The translations under genes were made by a program, and so were the position numbers. A stretch of 64,000 nt of DNA from Anodontia alba (taxonomy: Eukaryota > Mollusca > Bivalvia > Lucinida > Lucinidae), in the NCBI GenBank assembly GCA_964016985.1, contig OZ024830.1, positions 18,934,387 to 18,998,386 on the forward strand. Reading direction: 5' to 3'. The notes beneath the pieces are model-generated. The model made no database searches, was not told the origin of the DNA, and saw only the letters and a program-made list of their open reading frames with translations. Shown here piece after piece: positions 32,095-43,939 of the stretch. Each line of letters starts with the position of its first letter. Position 1 is the stretch's first letter.

Positions 32095-33745
32095 AAATAA
32101 AAGCACTACAAGCACTGCACCATGCCCCGCCACTGCACTTACATCAAGCAAATGCCATAACTCTGTCAAAAATAAAATCAAAGGGAAGGTACATCAGTCT
32201 TTCCCTAAATAAAGTTGACATGAATATATACCTGAGATGACTATTTTCAATGTTCAAAGGGCCATAACTAAAAAAATAAGTAAACCAGATTTACAGTTCT
32301 CATTTTCTGCAGATCCTCTCAGGGCGCTTCACATTGGTGTAAAGTTTATCACAGAAACTGTTATTTTCAATGTTTAAGACCCATAACTAAAATGTAATTA
32401 ACCAGACTTATGGTTCTCATGTTCTATGTGTCATCTTATGTTGCTTTACATTTTTTGCAAGGCTTCATTCAAGAAAATATCTGGAACCATTTTCAAGTTA
32501 TACAAAGGGTGAAAGTTTTTTACTGGAATCACTATTTACAATGTCAAAGGGTGGTAACTCGAAAAGCAGGTAATTCAGAGATGGTTCTTGTGTTCTGCAC
32601 ATCATATCATAGTGATATACATTTGCCTAAAACTTCAAAATATCCCTAACAGTTTTCAAGTTACAGATCAGACCCACATATTACAGAAATCACCATTTTC
32701 AATGTTCAAAGGGCCATAACTCCAAAAGTAGGTTAAGCAGATGTATAGATAGTGTATTCTGCACCTTGTCTCATGATGATTTACATTTGTGTGAAGTTTT
32801 ATCAAAATATCTGAAACTAACAGAGCTGACACCAGTACATGGTAGAAATGGGTATTTTCAATATTTACAATGTTCAAAGGTGGTGACTCCAAAGTAGGTT
32901 AATCAGAGGTATAGTTCATGCTCTCATGATGCTTTGCATTTGTGAGAAATTTCATGAACATATCTCAAAGGGTTTTCAACTTAGAGCCGACATAAGTACA
33001 TGGTGGAAATGCTTATGTTCAATGTTCAAAGGGTAATAACTTCAAAAGTAGGCAATCCAGAGTTACGGATCATGAGTTTTAAACATTGTCTTATAGAGCT
33101 TTAAATTTGTGTGAAGATTCATCAAAATATCTGCAATGGTTTCCAACTTACAGAGCGGACATTAGTACATGGTAGAAATCTCTATTTTCAATATTTACAA
33201 TGTTCAAAGGGTCGTAACTCCAAAGGTAGGTTAACCAGAGTTATGGGTTCTTATGTTCTGCATGTTGTCTTATGGTGCATTATATTTGTGTGAGATTTCA
33301 TGAAAATATTGCAAATGGTTTTCAACTGACTGAGCCTACATGAGCACATGGTGGAAATGGCTATGTTCAACACTCAAAGGGCAAAAACTCCAAAAGTAGG
33401 CAAACCAGAATTAGGGTTCATGTGTTCTGCATGTCATCTTGTGGTGCTTTACATTTGTGTGAAGTTCGTGAAAATATCAGGAGTTATGGAGTGGACGTGA
33501 GTACATGGCAGAAATGGCTATGTTCAGTTTTCAAAGGTTAATAACTCCAAAAGTAGGCAAACCAGATTTATGAATCATGTATTCTGCACACCTTCTGATG
33601 GGTACTTTACATTGGTTTGAAGTTATCAGAGTTATGGAGCGGACACAAAATTATTAAGCACTTATGGACGGGCGGACAGACACTCAAAATTTCGGATGGT
33701 ATAACATAATACCTCGCCACTTTTTGTGGCGGGACAAACTAAAAG
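32095..33745 (+). mobile_element. Tandem-repeat element with about 165-bp units, in KCTD intron 1
   Basis: Units carry TTCAAAGGGCCATAACT or similar at about 32250, 32371, 32538, 32699, 32869, 33020, 33199, 33368 and 33526. CCCCGCCACTGC lies near the start. The end is GACGGGCGGACAGAC, then the hairpin CGCCACTTTTTGTGGCG followed by GGACAAACTAA. It starts about 25 bp upstream of the exon 2 acceptor. Confidence 0.7.
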
Positions 33746-33843
33746 AGTAGTATGACTGGCACTTCTTTCTTTGAAATGACAAGAATTCTGCGGAAGGTGT
33801 CGTCGCACCTGCTGGGGCAAAAGTCACAGGAGCCACAATCAGA

Positions 33844-35174
33844 ACCAGGGCTTCCGTTAAGCGGACGTACGACGTATATTACGCCCTGAGATTGCCGCCG
33901 GACGTCCAAATTGAACTTCAAAGACGTACCGCGGACTTCCGAAATTTCTTTTGTCCGTCGGAAATCGATACCCGAGATGTCCAAAAATTGTCAAAAGGTC
34001 CGCCCACTTTTAATCAGTTGTATGATGTTTGCCCCACCTACTTAACGGAAATTCGCTGTGTTGACTGAGCTTTAAGGACATCCCACTTTCCGCTTGCGGG
34101 AGTTTTATCGACAGCCGTGTCAAGCGTCGCGGCACCCTTTTGATGGCTGCGTGATCACTGCATGTATTTGTCACGGGTGCTGAGCTGATTAATTGATGTT
34201 TTTATAATTAAATTTTCTACTGCGACCCCGAAAAGATTCGTTGAAATTATATGAAGTCATTATTATTTTTTAATATTCACGTCTTAAAATCTTAAATTCC
34301 TATTTTGCTAAGAACGTGTGTCGTCTGCAACACTTCCGGGAATTGCAGAGTGAAATTCTATAAATAAATAAATAACAATTATGCACAGAAAGCAAATTGA
34401 AATCTATTCGAATTTAGAAGCTTACGTTTATCATGACAACAAAAGCAATTTTTCAAATGAAAAGAAAACATATTTTTCGTCAAAATTTTTGGAAAACCCG
34501 TTTCTAAATGCATAGCCTTGTTCCGGTTGCGCTGTTTACCAGCGCGGAAAAGACGCAAAGTAAGTCTAAATATAGGCGATCTGCGATGGTTTTGCTTGCT
34601 TTTCTCCGCGAACGAACGTTTTGCTGTTGGTATTTCATCGAGAGCTGCCTTTAATTTGTTTGTTGTTGCACGAGTCGGCGCCGTTTTCCAGCAATTTTTG
34701 TGAAGTAAGCAACTTGTTCGCTCGTGTTGATCAGCTTCAATCCGAACAAATATTTCATTAAATACATTTCTGCAAAAAAATTTCAGCATTGTTTATTTTT
34801 AAGAAAACATGTTTTGGGTGTTTTCTCTCATGTATTTTCTTTTCTTTTTTCTTTCTCTGGGCTTTGAAACGAATGCGAAGTTGTACCAATGTTGATGCTT
34901 TCGCTAAGGTCTGACATACAAGTACAGGCTTTCCAAAAAGATGTGATCGAATTTTAATAAGCGATAAGGACATTTTTAAAACACATCTAAGAGAAGCATA
35001 TATCATGATGATTCTGTGTGACACTGAAATAAGAACCTATGTTCTACTAAGGAAAGGGCAGACCGCCGCAGCACGGAAAAAAAGTGGGACTTCCTAGATT
35101 TTCCTGTGGGACTTCCAAATTTGAGGGGTAGGAAGTCTGGGACTTCCTGAGTCTGGAAGTTAATGGAAGCCCTG
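33844..35174. mobile_element. hAT-like DNA transposon remnant with CAGAAC flanks
   Basis: Inverted ends CAGGGCTTCCGTTAA and TTAATGGAAGCCCTG are flanked by CAGAAC on both sides (6-bp match). The 1.3-kb interior has one minus-strand frame (34789-34379, 136 codons) with no recognised motif, so no transposase is identified. The superfamily is uncertain: the ends look hAT-like, but the matching flank is 6 rather than 8 bp. Confidence 0.55.
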
Positions 35175-35371
35175 CAGAACATGGTTATTAAATAAGTTTA
35201 TTTCATTCTTAGCAGTGCTTAGTTGGAAAACTGGATTGAAAAAAATGTAGACAAAGTGCCTAGTGGGGCACATATATTCCAGGCCAGTGCCATTCCCTCT
35301 AATGGCTATATCTTCAGCACTGACTTTTCGTATTATACAGCCCAATGATAATGGAACCTCTACGTAAAATG

Positions 35372-35664
35372 ATTGATTGATTGTGTTGGGGTTTAACGAC
35401 ACGTCAACCCTTGAGGGTCATTTTGTGTCGTCTCCCAGAGAAAGGGAGAATAGAGATAGAAGAGAGAGTAGAGGAGATGAAAGAGATGGACAGGGAAGAA
35501 AGAGGAACAGGAATGAAAGTGAAGAAACAGAAGAAATAAAAACATTCCCCCTCTACCCTTACCCACTACAAGGATAGCAGGCCTTGCCCAACTGTAAGCC
35601 AATATCAGTTGGACGCCCCAGTGATGTAAGATACACAGCACCTTCCCACCACCCGACCACCCCT
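35372..35664 (-). mobile_element. SINE family G copy with 13-bp target duplication
   Basis: TCTACGTAAAATG (35359-35371) and TCTGCGTAAAATG (35665-35677) flank it. An (ATTG)n tract follows the tail, as in the tRNA-type SINE at 13229. Confidence 0.8.
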
Positions 35665-35677
35665 TCTGCGTAAAATG

Positions 35678-37392
35678 TGTGAAAGTCACTGGAGCGTGAA
35701 ATATAGATCAAGGTCACCGGGTCAAGGTACATGCTAAGTCAGTACATCAAGGAGAAGCACTATGCAAGATATGGTGGTTGTAGACCTTATAGTTGAGGAG
35801 TTATCGAACATCAACGTAAAATGTGTCAAATATAGGTCAAGGTCACCAGGTCAAGGTACCTGCCAAGCCAGTGCAATGAGGTGAAGCACTATGCAAAGTT
35901 TAGTGGTTGTAGGTCTTTTATTTGAGGAGATACCCAACAGCAACGTAATATGTGTCAAAGTCACTGGAGTGCAAAATATAGGTCAAGGTCACCAGGTCAA
36001 GGTACCTGCAGAGTCAGTACATCGAGAAGAAGCACTATACAAGGTTTGGTGGCTGAAGGCCTTACAGTTGAGGACATATGGAAGGGGATGTAAAAAGTGT
36101 AAAAGTCAATAGAGCGCAAAATATAGGTCAAGGTCGCTGGGTCAAGGTACCTGCGGAGTCCGTACATTGAGGAGAAGCACTATGCAAGGTTTGGTGGATG
36201 TAGGCCTTATAGTTGAGGAGATATTGAATGTCAACGTAAAATGTGTAAAATGCACTGGCACGCAAAACATGTCAAGGTCACCGGGTCAAGATACCTGCTA
36301 AGTCAGTACATCTAGGAGAAGCACTATGCAAGATTTGGTGGCTAGAGGTCTTACACTTGAGGAGATCTGGAACGTTGACGTAAATTATGTCAAAGTCACT
36401 GCAGCCAAAATATAGGTCAAGGTCATCAGGTCAAAGTATCTGCCGAGTCAGTACATTGAGAAGAAGCACTTTGCAAGGTTTGACCGTTGTACGCCTTATA
36501 GTTGAGAAGATCTGGAACACCTACCTAAATTGTCTCAAAGTCACTGGAGCGCAAAATAGAGGTCAAGGTCACTGGGTCAATGTACCTGCCAGGTCAGGAG
36601 GTCAGGGAGATGTGTCATGCAAGGTATGATGGTTGTTGTAGAATTGTAGTTGATTAGAATACTAACTTTGACGTAAATAAACTTCGAGATAAATGTTGAG
36701 ACGGATGGACAAACGGATGGATGAATGGAAAAAGGAATGCCTATGTTGCAAAGTCAGGAGGTCAGGGAGATGTTTCATGCAGGGTTTGATGGTTGTTTAG
36801 TCTTGTAGTTGATTAGAATACTAACTTTGACATAAATGTCGAACTTCAACGTAAATGTTGACAGACGGACGGACAAACAGACAGATGAACGGAAAAGCGG
36901 ACGCCTATGTCACAAAGTCAGAAGATCAGGGAGATGTTTCATGCAAGGTTTGATGGTTGTTTACTCTTGTAATTGATAAGAATACTAATTTTGACATAAA
37001 GGTTGAATTTCGACATAAATGTTGACAGACGGATAGACTGACAAACGACTAGACGAACGGAAAAGCGGATGCCTATGTTGCAAAGTCAGGAGGTCAGAGA
37101 GGTGTTTCATGCAAGGTTTGATGGTTGTTTAGTCCTGTAGTTGATAAGAATACTAACTTTGACATAAATGTCGAACTTCGACATAATAGAACTGTTAACA
37201 GACGGACGAATGAACGGACAGACCAATGGAAAAGCGGGCACCTATGTTGCAAAGTCAGGAGGTCAGGGAGCTGTTTCATGCAAGGTTTGATTGTTGTTTA
37301 GTCTTATAGTTGATTAGAATACTAACTTTGACATGAATGTTGAACTTCGACATAAATGTTGACAGGCGGATGGATGAACGGACAGGCTAACA
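35678..37392 (+). mobile_element. Tandem array with two unit types (145 and about 167 bp)
   Basis: Type 1 units contain TCAAGGTCACCGGGTCAAGG at 35708, 35837, 35982, 36128, 36272, 36416 and 36562. Type 2 units contain AAGTCAGGAGGTCAGGGAGA at about 36749, 36914, 37082 and 37251, and end in GACAGACGGACGGAC runs. The array continues at 38819-39000 after an inserted element. No coding sequence. Confidence 0.75.
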
Positions 37393-38818
37393 GACAAGAG
37401 GCCCATGGGCCACGGGTCGCTCACCTGAGTGACATTGCCATTGCAGATATGCAGATGTTATGCAACATTTTTCCAATCCTGTCATCGCAACTAATGAAAA
37501 GATCATCATTTAAGCAGTTCTTAATTTTGAAGAAGAATATATATAAGGCATGCCAGTCAATGGAGCGTGATCATTTGAACAAACTCTAAATGGCGACCAG
37601 CTTGGATTTACGATCGGCACGATTTTAGCTATTTTTGACCTACGAGTCACCCAAATGCTTCCTACCAAGTTTCGAGTCAACTGGCCTTTCGGTTCAGAAG
37701 AAGAAGTGAAAAATAGATTTTCAAGATGGCTGCCATGGTGGCCATCTTGGATATCCGATTGGCACAATTATAGCTATTTTTGATCTACAAGTCACCCCAA
37801 TGTCTCCTACCAAGTTTGGAGTCAATTGGTCTTTCAGTGCAGGAGAAGTTAAATATAGATTTTCAAGATGGCGGCCATTGTGGCCATCTGGGATTTCGGA
37901 TCAGAATGATTTTAGCTGTATTTGATCTACAAGTCACCCTGATGCTTCCTACTAAGTTTCGAGTCAAGTGACTTTTGGGTTTAGGAGTAGAAGTGAAAAA
38001 CAGATTTTCAAGAGGGCTGCCATGGTGGCCATCTTGGATTTCCGATAGGCACTATTTTAGCTATTTTTCATCTATAAGTCACCCCAATGCTTCCTACCAA
38101 GTTTGGAGTCAATTGGCTTTTGGGTTTCGGAGTAGAAGCGAAAAATAGATTTTCAAGATGGCGGCCATGGCAGCCATCTTGGATTTCCAATCGGCCCGAT
38201 TTTTGCTATTTTTGACCTACAAGTCACCCTGGTGCTTCCTAGCAAGTTTGGAGTCAACTGGCCTTTCCGTTCAGGAGAAGAAGCGAAAAATAGATATTCA
38301 AGATAGCGGCCATAGTGGCCATCTTGGATTTCCGATCGGCACAATTTTAGCTATTTTTGACCTACAAGACACCCCGATGCTTCCTAGCAATTTTGGAGTC
38401 AATTGGCCTTTCGGTTTAGGAGAAGAAGCGAAAAATAGATTTTCAAGATGGCGACCATGGCGGCCATCTTGGATTTCCGCTCGGCAAGATTTTAGCTATT
38501 TTTGATCTACAAGTCACCCTGATGCTTCTTAACAAGTTAAGAGTCAAATGGCTTTTTAGTTCAGGAGAAGAAGCGAAAAATAGATTTTCAAGATGGCAGC
38601 CATGGCAGCCACCTTGGATTTCCGATCGGCACGATTTTAGCTATTTTTGATCTACAAGTCACCCTATGCTTCCTACCAAGTATTGAGTCAATTAGCCCAG
38701 GGGTGTAAGAGGAGTAGGCTTTTAAAGCAATTGTTGACGCCACACGACAGACGACGCACGACGGACATTGACTGACCACAATAGCTCACCATGAGCACTT
38801 CATGCTCAGGTGGGCTAA
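37393..38818 (+). mobile_element. Tandem-repeat element (GGCCCATGGGCC start, GGTGGGCTAA end)
   Basis: Starts ACAAGAGGCCCATGGGCC, then TCGCTCACCTGAG. It has about seven 145-bp units containing GATTTTCAAGATGGCGGCCA, then ACGACGCACGACGGACATTG, AATAGCTCACCATGAGC, ACTTCATGCTCAGGTGGGCT and AA. TGAGCAC and its complement form a terminal hairpin just before the end. TCGCTCACCTGAG and CTCAGGTGGGC are inverted ends. It is inserted cleanly into the type 2 array. Related fragments: 48150-48460 and 52450-53015. Confidence 0.75.
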
Positions 38819-39010
38819 AAAGCGGACGCCTGTGTCACAAAGTCAGGAGGTCAGGGAGATGTTTCATGCAAGGTTTGATGGTTGTTTAGTCTTGTAGTTG
38901 ATTAGAATACTAACTTTGACATAAATGTCGAACGTCCACATAAATGTTGACAGACTGACGAGCGGACGGACGGAAAAGCGGACACCTATATCGCACCCTG
39001 CTACAAGCAG
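38819..39010 (+). repeat. Type 2 tandem array, continued
   Basis: Resumes with AAAGCGGACGCCTGTGTCAC after the inserted element and ends near AAGCGGACACCTATATCGC. Confidence 0.7.
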
Positions 39011-39289
39011 ATGCGACAAAAAGTACTGATAATTTTTCTGATCACTGCAAAACATGTATAGTGTGGATACTCATGCATCTGTTTATACATGGAAATAGAA
39101 ATCACATGATTTATGAAGTACCGTTTTCGACCTAATTACTGCACCATGCACTTTCGTTTTTTCAAAATTACTGGGAAAACTTGTGGTAAAATGTGTATCC
39201 CCCTATCCTAAGAGTACACTTAAAAAAGATCAGCAAAGGACTTATCTAATGATGCTTATATGATGTGTTAGTGTTTTTTTCTCTTTTTA

Positions 39290-39410
39290 TAAAGGAATAT
39301 GTTGTGGGTACCCATTTGAATTACATCAACTTGTCATTGCAATTCAAATGGATATCCACAACATATGCCTTTTAAAAGAAGTAGACAAAAAGTACACTAG
39401 CTGTAATCTG
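39290..39410. repeat. Hairpin with diverged core-2
   Basis: ATATGTTGTGGGTACCCATT and AAATGGATATCCACAACATA are inverted around a CATCAACTTGTCATTG loop. Confidence 0.55.
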
Positions 39411-39802
39411 AAGACTACGGAATTGCTCGATAGGGGTATGTGGGGTAATTAGGTCGAATAAGGTATGTGATGTGACAATGTTGCAAGGTACTAAAATATT
39501 ACTGAATTTTTTCAAGCAACAACAGTTCTGCTCTCCAGTATTAATTGCTTATATGCTGTCATACTAATTCGAGGCATAACCAACAATCAAAAATACACAG
39601 CACCCACTCTCCGGCTCCTCACTGTTTTGTTCCTTCCACATAAGAATCTTGATTTTGTCCCGCACCTGAGACAACAGACCTGTATAAGGCCAGTCTAAGG
39701 ATATTCTCCAGTTCCAAACAGAGAAGACCTATCTGCAGAGGAATATTTAACAAGTAAGCCCAATGTACATAGATTAATATATTTTAATCTACGGTTCTGA
39801 TC

Positions 39803-39983
39803 AACCCTTGCCATGCTGAATAAATTGAGATGTCACACCCAGACTACTTGATCAGGTTGTTGATACAAATTCACATACTTAATGACAAACAGTGCAGATC
39901 CAGATCAGCTGGCTTCTTCAGAAGCTAACTGATCTGGATCCACACTGTTTGCAAATATCTGGGTTCAGCAGGACCAGGGTTAA
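39803..39983. repeat. MITE family A, inverted, internally shortened
   Basis: CAACCCTTGCCATGCTGAAT left, CAGCAGGACCAGGGTTAA right, core-1 hairpin at 39889-39955. Part of the left flank is deleted. Confidence 0.6.
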
Positions 39984-40426
39984 TATCAGCAGTTATCAAG
40001 ACTGTGACATTAGAACCAAGCAAAGTTACAGACTGGTTTTGGAAAAATAACAGACCATCAATCAGAATCAGCCACAGAGGGGAACCAATGGTTTCATACC
40101 TGTAAATTCATCAGCCCAGCTAAGGTACATGTAGCTGGGACAAAGGAAAGGGCACAAGCATTTTGTTACAAAACTAGAAATATATGTTTCATAGAGAAAT
40201 CTCAAAATTAAATTCAAGCAGTTTTAGGGATTGAGCCACACACCTATAAATAAATCCTGTTCATAATTCAGTCTTTCAAATAAAACAATCCGAACTTGAC
40301 AACGTGAAGGACTGTCGTCAAGGAGTACATGTAAAACAAACATGTAAAACAAGCAGTTTTACATCATTTTAGAGCTATTAAACCAGAAATGATATCACAT
40401 CCCTACCAAAAGAATTTTAAATTTAC

Positions 40427-40480
40427 CTTGTACAACCCGTCAACCACTGGATCATCTAAATGGGTTTCTTCATCTGACAT
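40427..40480 (-). CDS. KCTD7-like protein, coding exon 1 (start)
   Basis: ATG at 40480-40478 sits in AAACCATGTC. The exon encodes MSDEETHLDDPVVDGLYK (18 residues, acidic) and ends at donor GTAAAT in phase 0, joining exactly to FPNVINLSVGG. Upstream, the minus-strand sequence TTTTTCTTTCAG followed by ATTATTC marks an acceptor at 40555, so 40481-40554 is probably 5' untranslated sequence and a non-coding first exon lies further upstream. The short acidic leader before the BTB domain is ordinary for KCTD proteins. The splice phases and the absence of other candidates make this start likely. Confidence 0.85.
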
Positions 40481-40592
40481 GGTTTGCTCATAAAACTATA
40501 TTTTCTACATCAAGATGAATCATCCTCAGAGAATTTGTATTTATTTTGAATAATCTGAAAGAAAAATTAGAAACACAAGTCTTTTAAAAGAA

Positions 40593-41165
40593 TTACATGT
40601 ATTTATGAAGTTTCAGCTTGATCGGGTAAACTGTAGGAGGATTTAGCCGGAAACGAAAAATTAATAGAAATTTTCAAAGGGGTTTTGCTCTGCTAATACT
40701 TGGTGGACTGTAACCTTCAAACAATATGCGCTGCTCCACATCATGGTCTAACTACAAATCAAGTTTCAGCTCGTTCGCTTGTAAACTGTAGGAGTAGTTA
40801 GCTGGAAATGAAAAGTTTACAGAAATTTTCAAAGGGGCAAAACTCTGCCAATATTTGGTGCACTGTAACCTCAAAATAACATGCACTGCTCCACCTCATT
40901 GTGTAACTACATGTATTTATGTGGTTTCAGCTTGATTGAATGTAAACTGTAGGAGGATATAGCCAGAAACGAAAAATTAATAGAAATTTTCAAAGGGGTA
41001 TAACTCTGCTAATATTTGGCGGACTGTAACCTTGAAATAATATTCGCTGCGCCACATCATGGTCTAACTATAAATGAAGTTTCAGCTTGATCGGATGTAA
41101 AAACAGATGCCATACATGTAGGCATACCCCGTAAAATAATATGTCCTGTTTTTCAAACAGAATAT
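40593..41165 (+). mobile_element. Tandem-repeat element, relative of 6558-8668
   Basis: Three to four units with GTTTCAGCTTGATCGG and AATTTTCAAAGGGGT, ending in GTCCTGTTTTTCAAACAG and AATATAAAAAG, a decayed form of the terminal hairpin at 8641-8668. The 5' end is missing. Confidence 0.65.
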
Positions 41166-41579
41166 AAAAAGTGCATTAATGGCTAAAATTATGAAAAAAA
41201 TACATATAGTATCTCGAACTGAAAAAAAAAAAAATCATTTATTATTTGGACTTTAACTCAATAGCATAAAAATACAAGTAAAAAATAACAGGTAAAAATT
41301 CACCTGGACACTTAATAGCAAGACCATAAATACATGTATAGTCTAAATTGTTCAACAACAAGTGTCAAGAAAGTGTTTATTCAAGGGGGCACAAGATAGC
41401 AAGGACAGAAATGATGAAATATCATAAATGAGTTCCTGTTTTAAATAAATAAATAAGCTATTAAATAAATATGTTGATCTAGTGTTAAACTTCTCTGGCA
41501 GTAATCTCGTCACTCATGGCCAATTGTTATGCAAAGAAATAAGTGACGTGAATATCCAGACATGAGTAGCCCTAGGACA

Positions 41580-41910
41580 TTGCCCGTGGATAGAGTGCAG
41601 TGGCGGATTCAAAGTGTGGTTGGAGGGTTAGGCCGAATCTCTCTGACTCGAAATTTCATTTACATTTCGGATAAATCTGATAGAATTCAGATACTTTTCC
41701 TTCTACTTCTCTTCAAAAAGTCAACAAATTTTTACTACCTGTAAATGTTTGTAAAATTACTGGGTGAGTGACAAACAGTGTTCAGCGGCATCTTATCTGG
41801 GTCTACATTGTTTGCTCAGGCCTGCCTGACCAAATACATAGAGTATGTACAGTAATATGATTAAATCGAACCCCCTCGGAAATCCTCCTGGATCCGCACC
41901 TGTAGGGGCA
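41580..41910. repeat. Family B fragment inside a GTGGCGGAT-edged segment
   Basis: CAGTGGCGGATTC at left and CTGGATCCGCACCTG at right are imperfectly inverted. Between them, TTTTTACTACCTG, CAAACAGTGTTCAG and GTCTACATTGTTTGCTC are family B pieces. Confidence 0.45.
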
Positions 41911-41942
41911 TTAAATGCCAAGATAAGAACTTACTTTTTAAA

Positions 41943-42200
41943 ATAAGAGGGCCATGATGGCCCTGTAATGCTCACCTGAGTATCATAGAGAACCTGACCT
42001 AGAACTGATCAAGGCAAAGATTCTGACCAAAATTCATAACTAGAACAGTGTTTTTGGAGGAAAACGTATGTCCCCCACCAGTTTAAACAGACCTATTGTT
42101 GAAAAAGGTTGTATCTATAATTTATCTTTTTTTTAGTGTGTGTGTGGTCGATGGGGGCCATTTTCCAAAATCTAAGCCCTAGTGTGATCAGGCACGTTAG
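41943..42200 (+). repeat. 5' fragment of a GGGCCATGATGGCCC element
   Basis: AAGAGGGCCATGATGGCCCT followed by GCTCACCTGAGTATC has the same start layout as 37393. The downstream units are absent. Confidence 0.5.
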
Positions 42201-43385
42201 AATGAGGAGGGGTGGATTGTGCACCAGTCAAAATCTAGGTCAGATTGTCTGCAAACAAACAATGTGATTTACTGGGAAGTGTCAAATAACTAACAAGTGA
42301 ACCTGTCTGCCGCTAATCCTAGCCTCAAGGGATGAAAGATCATGACACATGCGTATGTATTTTCGGTGATTTAATCGGTCAGGATAGGCAATACTACTGA
42401 AAAATTAAGGCTACATCAACATCGCTTTTCTGTATGAACAGAGCGATGTCTGCAGAAAAAAGGCGAGCATGTCTCCCATGTCGCCTGTGAATGTCTTCCC
42501 TGTATGGGTATCTTTGTATTATTTCACTGGAAATTATTCTATTTTGGATTACTTTAATATTTATTCATTCCGGAATTAAACTCTGAATTCATGACCTTCA
42601 AATTGTGGGATCAGAAACTGTTATTCAAAGGATTTGTTTTAAATATTCTTATGGAATATTTCTGAGGGACTAAGTAAACTAAAATCTTGAAAGGTACTGT
42701 TTACATACATTCTTTTGTTTTGAATCTTGTCTTGTTTTTTGTAAATAAATAATGTTGATAATTTAAAGCTCATTGCTGGTTTCACTTTCAGTTCTTTCTC
42801 GTTTCACATGGCTCGTAACACCTTGCAGCTGGAAGAAAAATGATTTTTGTTCCATATTCACTTAAAGGACTACAATTCCTGTCTGATTATATGGGAGACC
42901 AAATAAGAGGCTGAATTACATTGCCCGATTTGGATATCGGTGATTGTGCAAAAAAATGCCAGCCTTATTTCAACTGTCACCCACCTTCAATGCTATCTAA
43001 ACCAACTCTCAGCAACCACCTCCGGAAGATCTCCTTATGGTTTTCTTTTCACAACACAGTGTTGCATGTGTGGAGATAAGCAGCCATGGTATAGGCATTG
43101 GCGAAGACAGTTGTTTTCAGCCTTCAGAATGAGATGTCTTTGTCTGAAAGCAATCACCTTTGGCACCTAATGGTTGCTTAAGTATAAAATGATGGCAAGG
43201 GAATGAAATACCCATGGGGCTCTGAAGATGAAAAGCAATTAGTGGTCATCAATACAGGACTAATGGGGATTTTAACAGTTTGTTACATGAAAGAAACTGA
43301 TGCATAATAATGACTGAATAATCTTAGAACCATATTATTTCTGTTGTGGAATTTGTAACATTTATTCCTTAAAAAGGCTTTTGAG
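42200..43385. other. No recognised gene
   Basis: Non-repetitive as far as I can see. The plus-strand frame at 42940-43170 has several Cys and Trp but no motif that I can name. No splice-bounded exon is convincing. Confidence 0.4.
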
Positions 43386-43389
43386 CATT

Positions 43390-43935
43390 TTACGACATGA
43401 AAGCCGTAACAAAGGAATGAAGCATAGCTGAAAAAATCTCACGCCTGCTGTGGGAATCGAACCCGGTCCTCCAGGTTAAAAATCCAAAGCTCTAACCACT
43501 AAGCCAAAGAGTCGACTCACTGATGCAGTTGTCAGAGATTGCATATATATACCTACAAGCTATGCGTAATCTGCCAAGGCAGATAATCGAAGGGAGTGCT
43601 CGGTCGTAACACTCCCCCTTTTCAAGGAAGTCATCATTTATGATGACATGAAGCCATTTTCGGCGAAATAAAGTCCAATCCTGGAAGAGCCCCCATTTTA
43701 CGACATGAAAGCCGTAATATATGAAGCATAGCCGAAAAAATCTCACGCCTGCCGTGGGAATCGAACCTGGTCCTCCCGGTTAAAAATCCACTGCTCTAAC
43801 CACTGAGCCAAAGAGTCGATTCCCTGATGCAGTTGTCAGAGATATAATATATACCTACAAGCTATGCGTAATCTGCCAAGGCAGATAATCAAAGGAAGGA
43901 GAGCTCGGTCATAACAAGCACAGTTGTGCTTCAGG
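43390..43935 (-). repeat. Tandem pair of tRNA-derived SINE-like units
   Basis: Two units about 300 bp apart each contain, on the minus strand, TTTGGCTTAGTGGTTAGAGC (or TTTGGCTCAGTGGTTAGAGC) and GGTTCGATTCCCAC, a tRNA-like box A and box B pair. Each is followed on the plus strand by AAGCTATGCGTAATCTGCC. The acceptor-stem ends do not pair, so these are not functional tRNA genes. Confidence 0.7.
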
Positions 43936-43939
43936 AAAA

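Noticed and set aside
34379..34789. 136-codon minus-strand frame as a transposase
   Set aside because: No catalytic or DNA-binding motif is recognisable; it is noted only as unassigned within the hAT-like element.
24831..35577. Similar short frames recurring at 24831, 28550 and 35377 (SSPREKE, then NESEET), as if a conserved protein family
   Set aside because: They fall exactly on copies of SINE family G; the likeness is DNA repeat identity and the frames are not maintained at the ends.
43440..43825. Two tRNA genes on the minus strand
   Set aside because: Box A and box B are present but the acceptor stem does not pair and the units recur with shared flanks, so they are tRNA-derived repeats.
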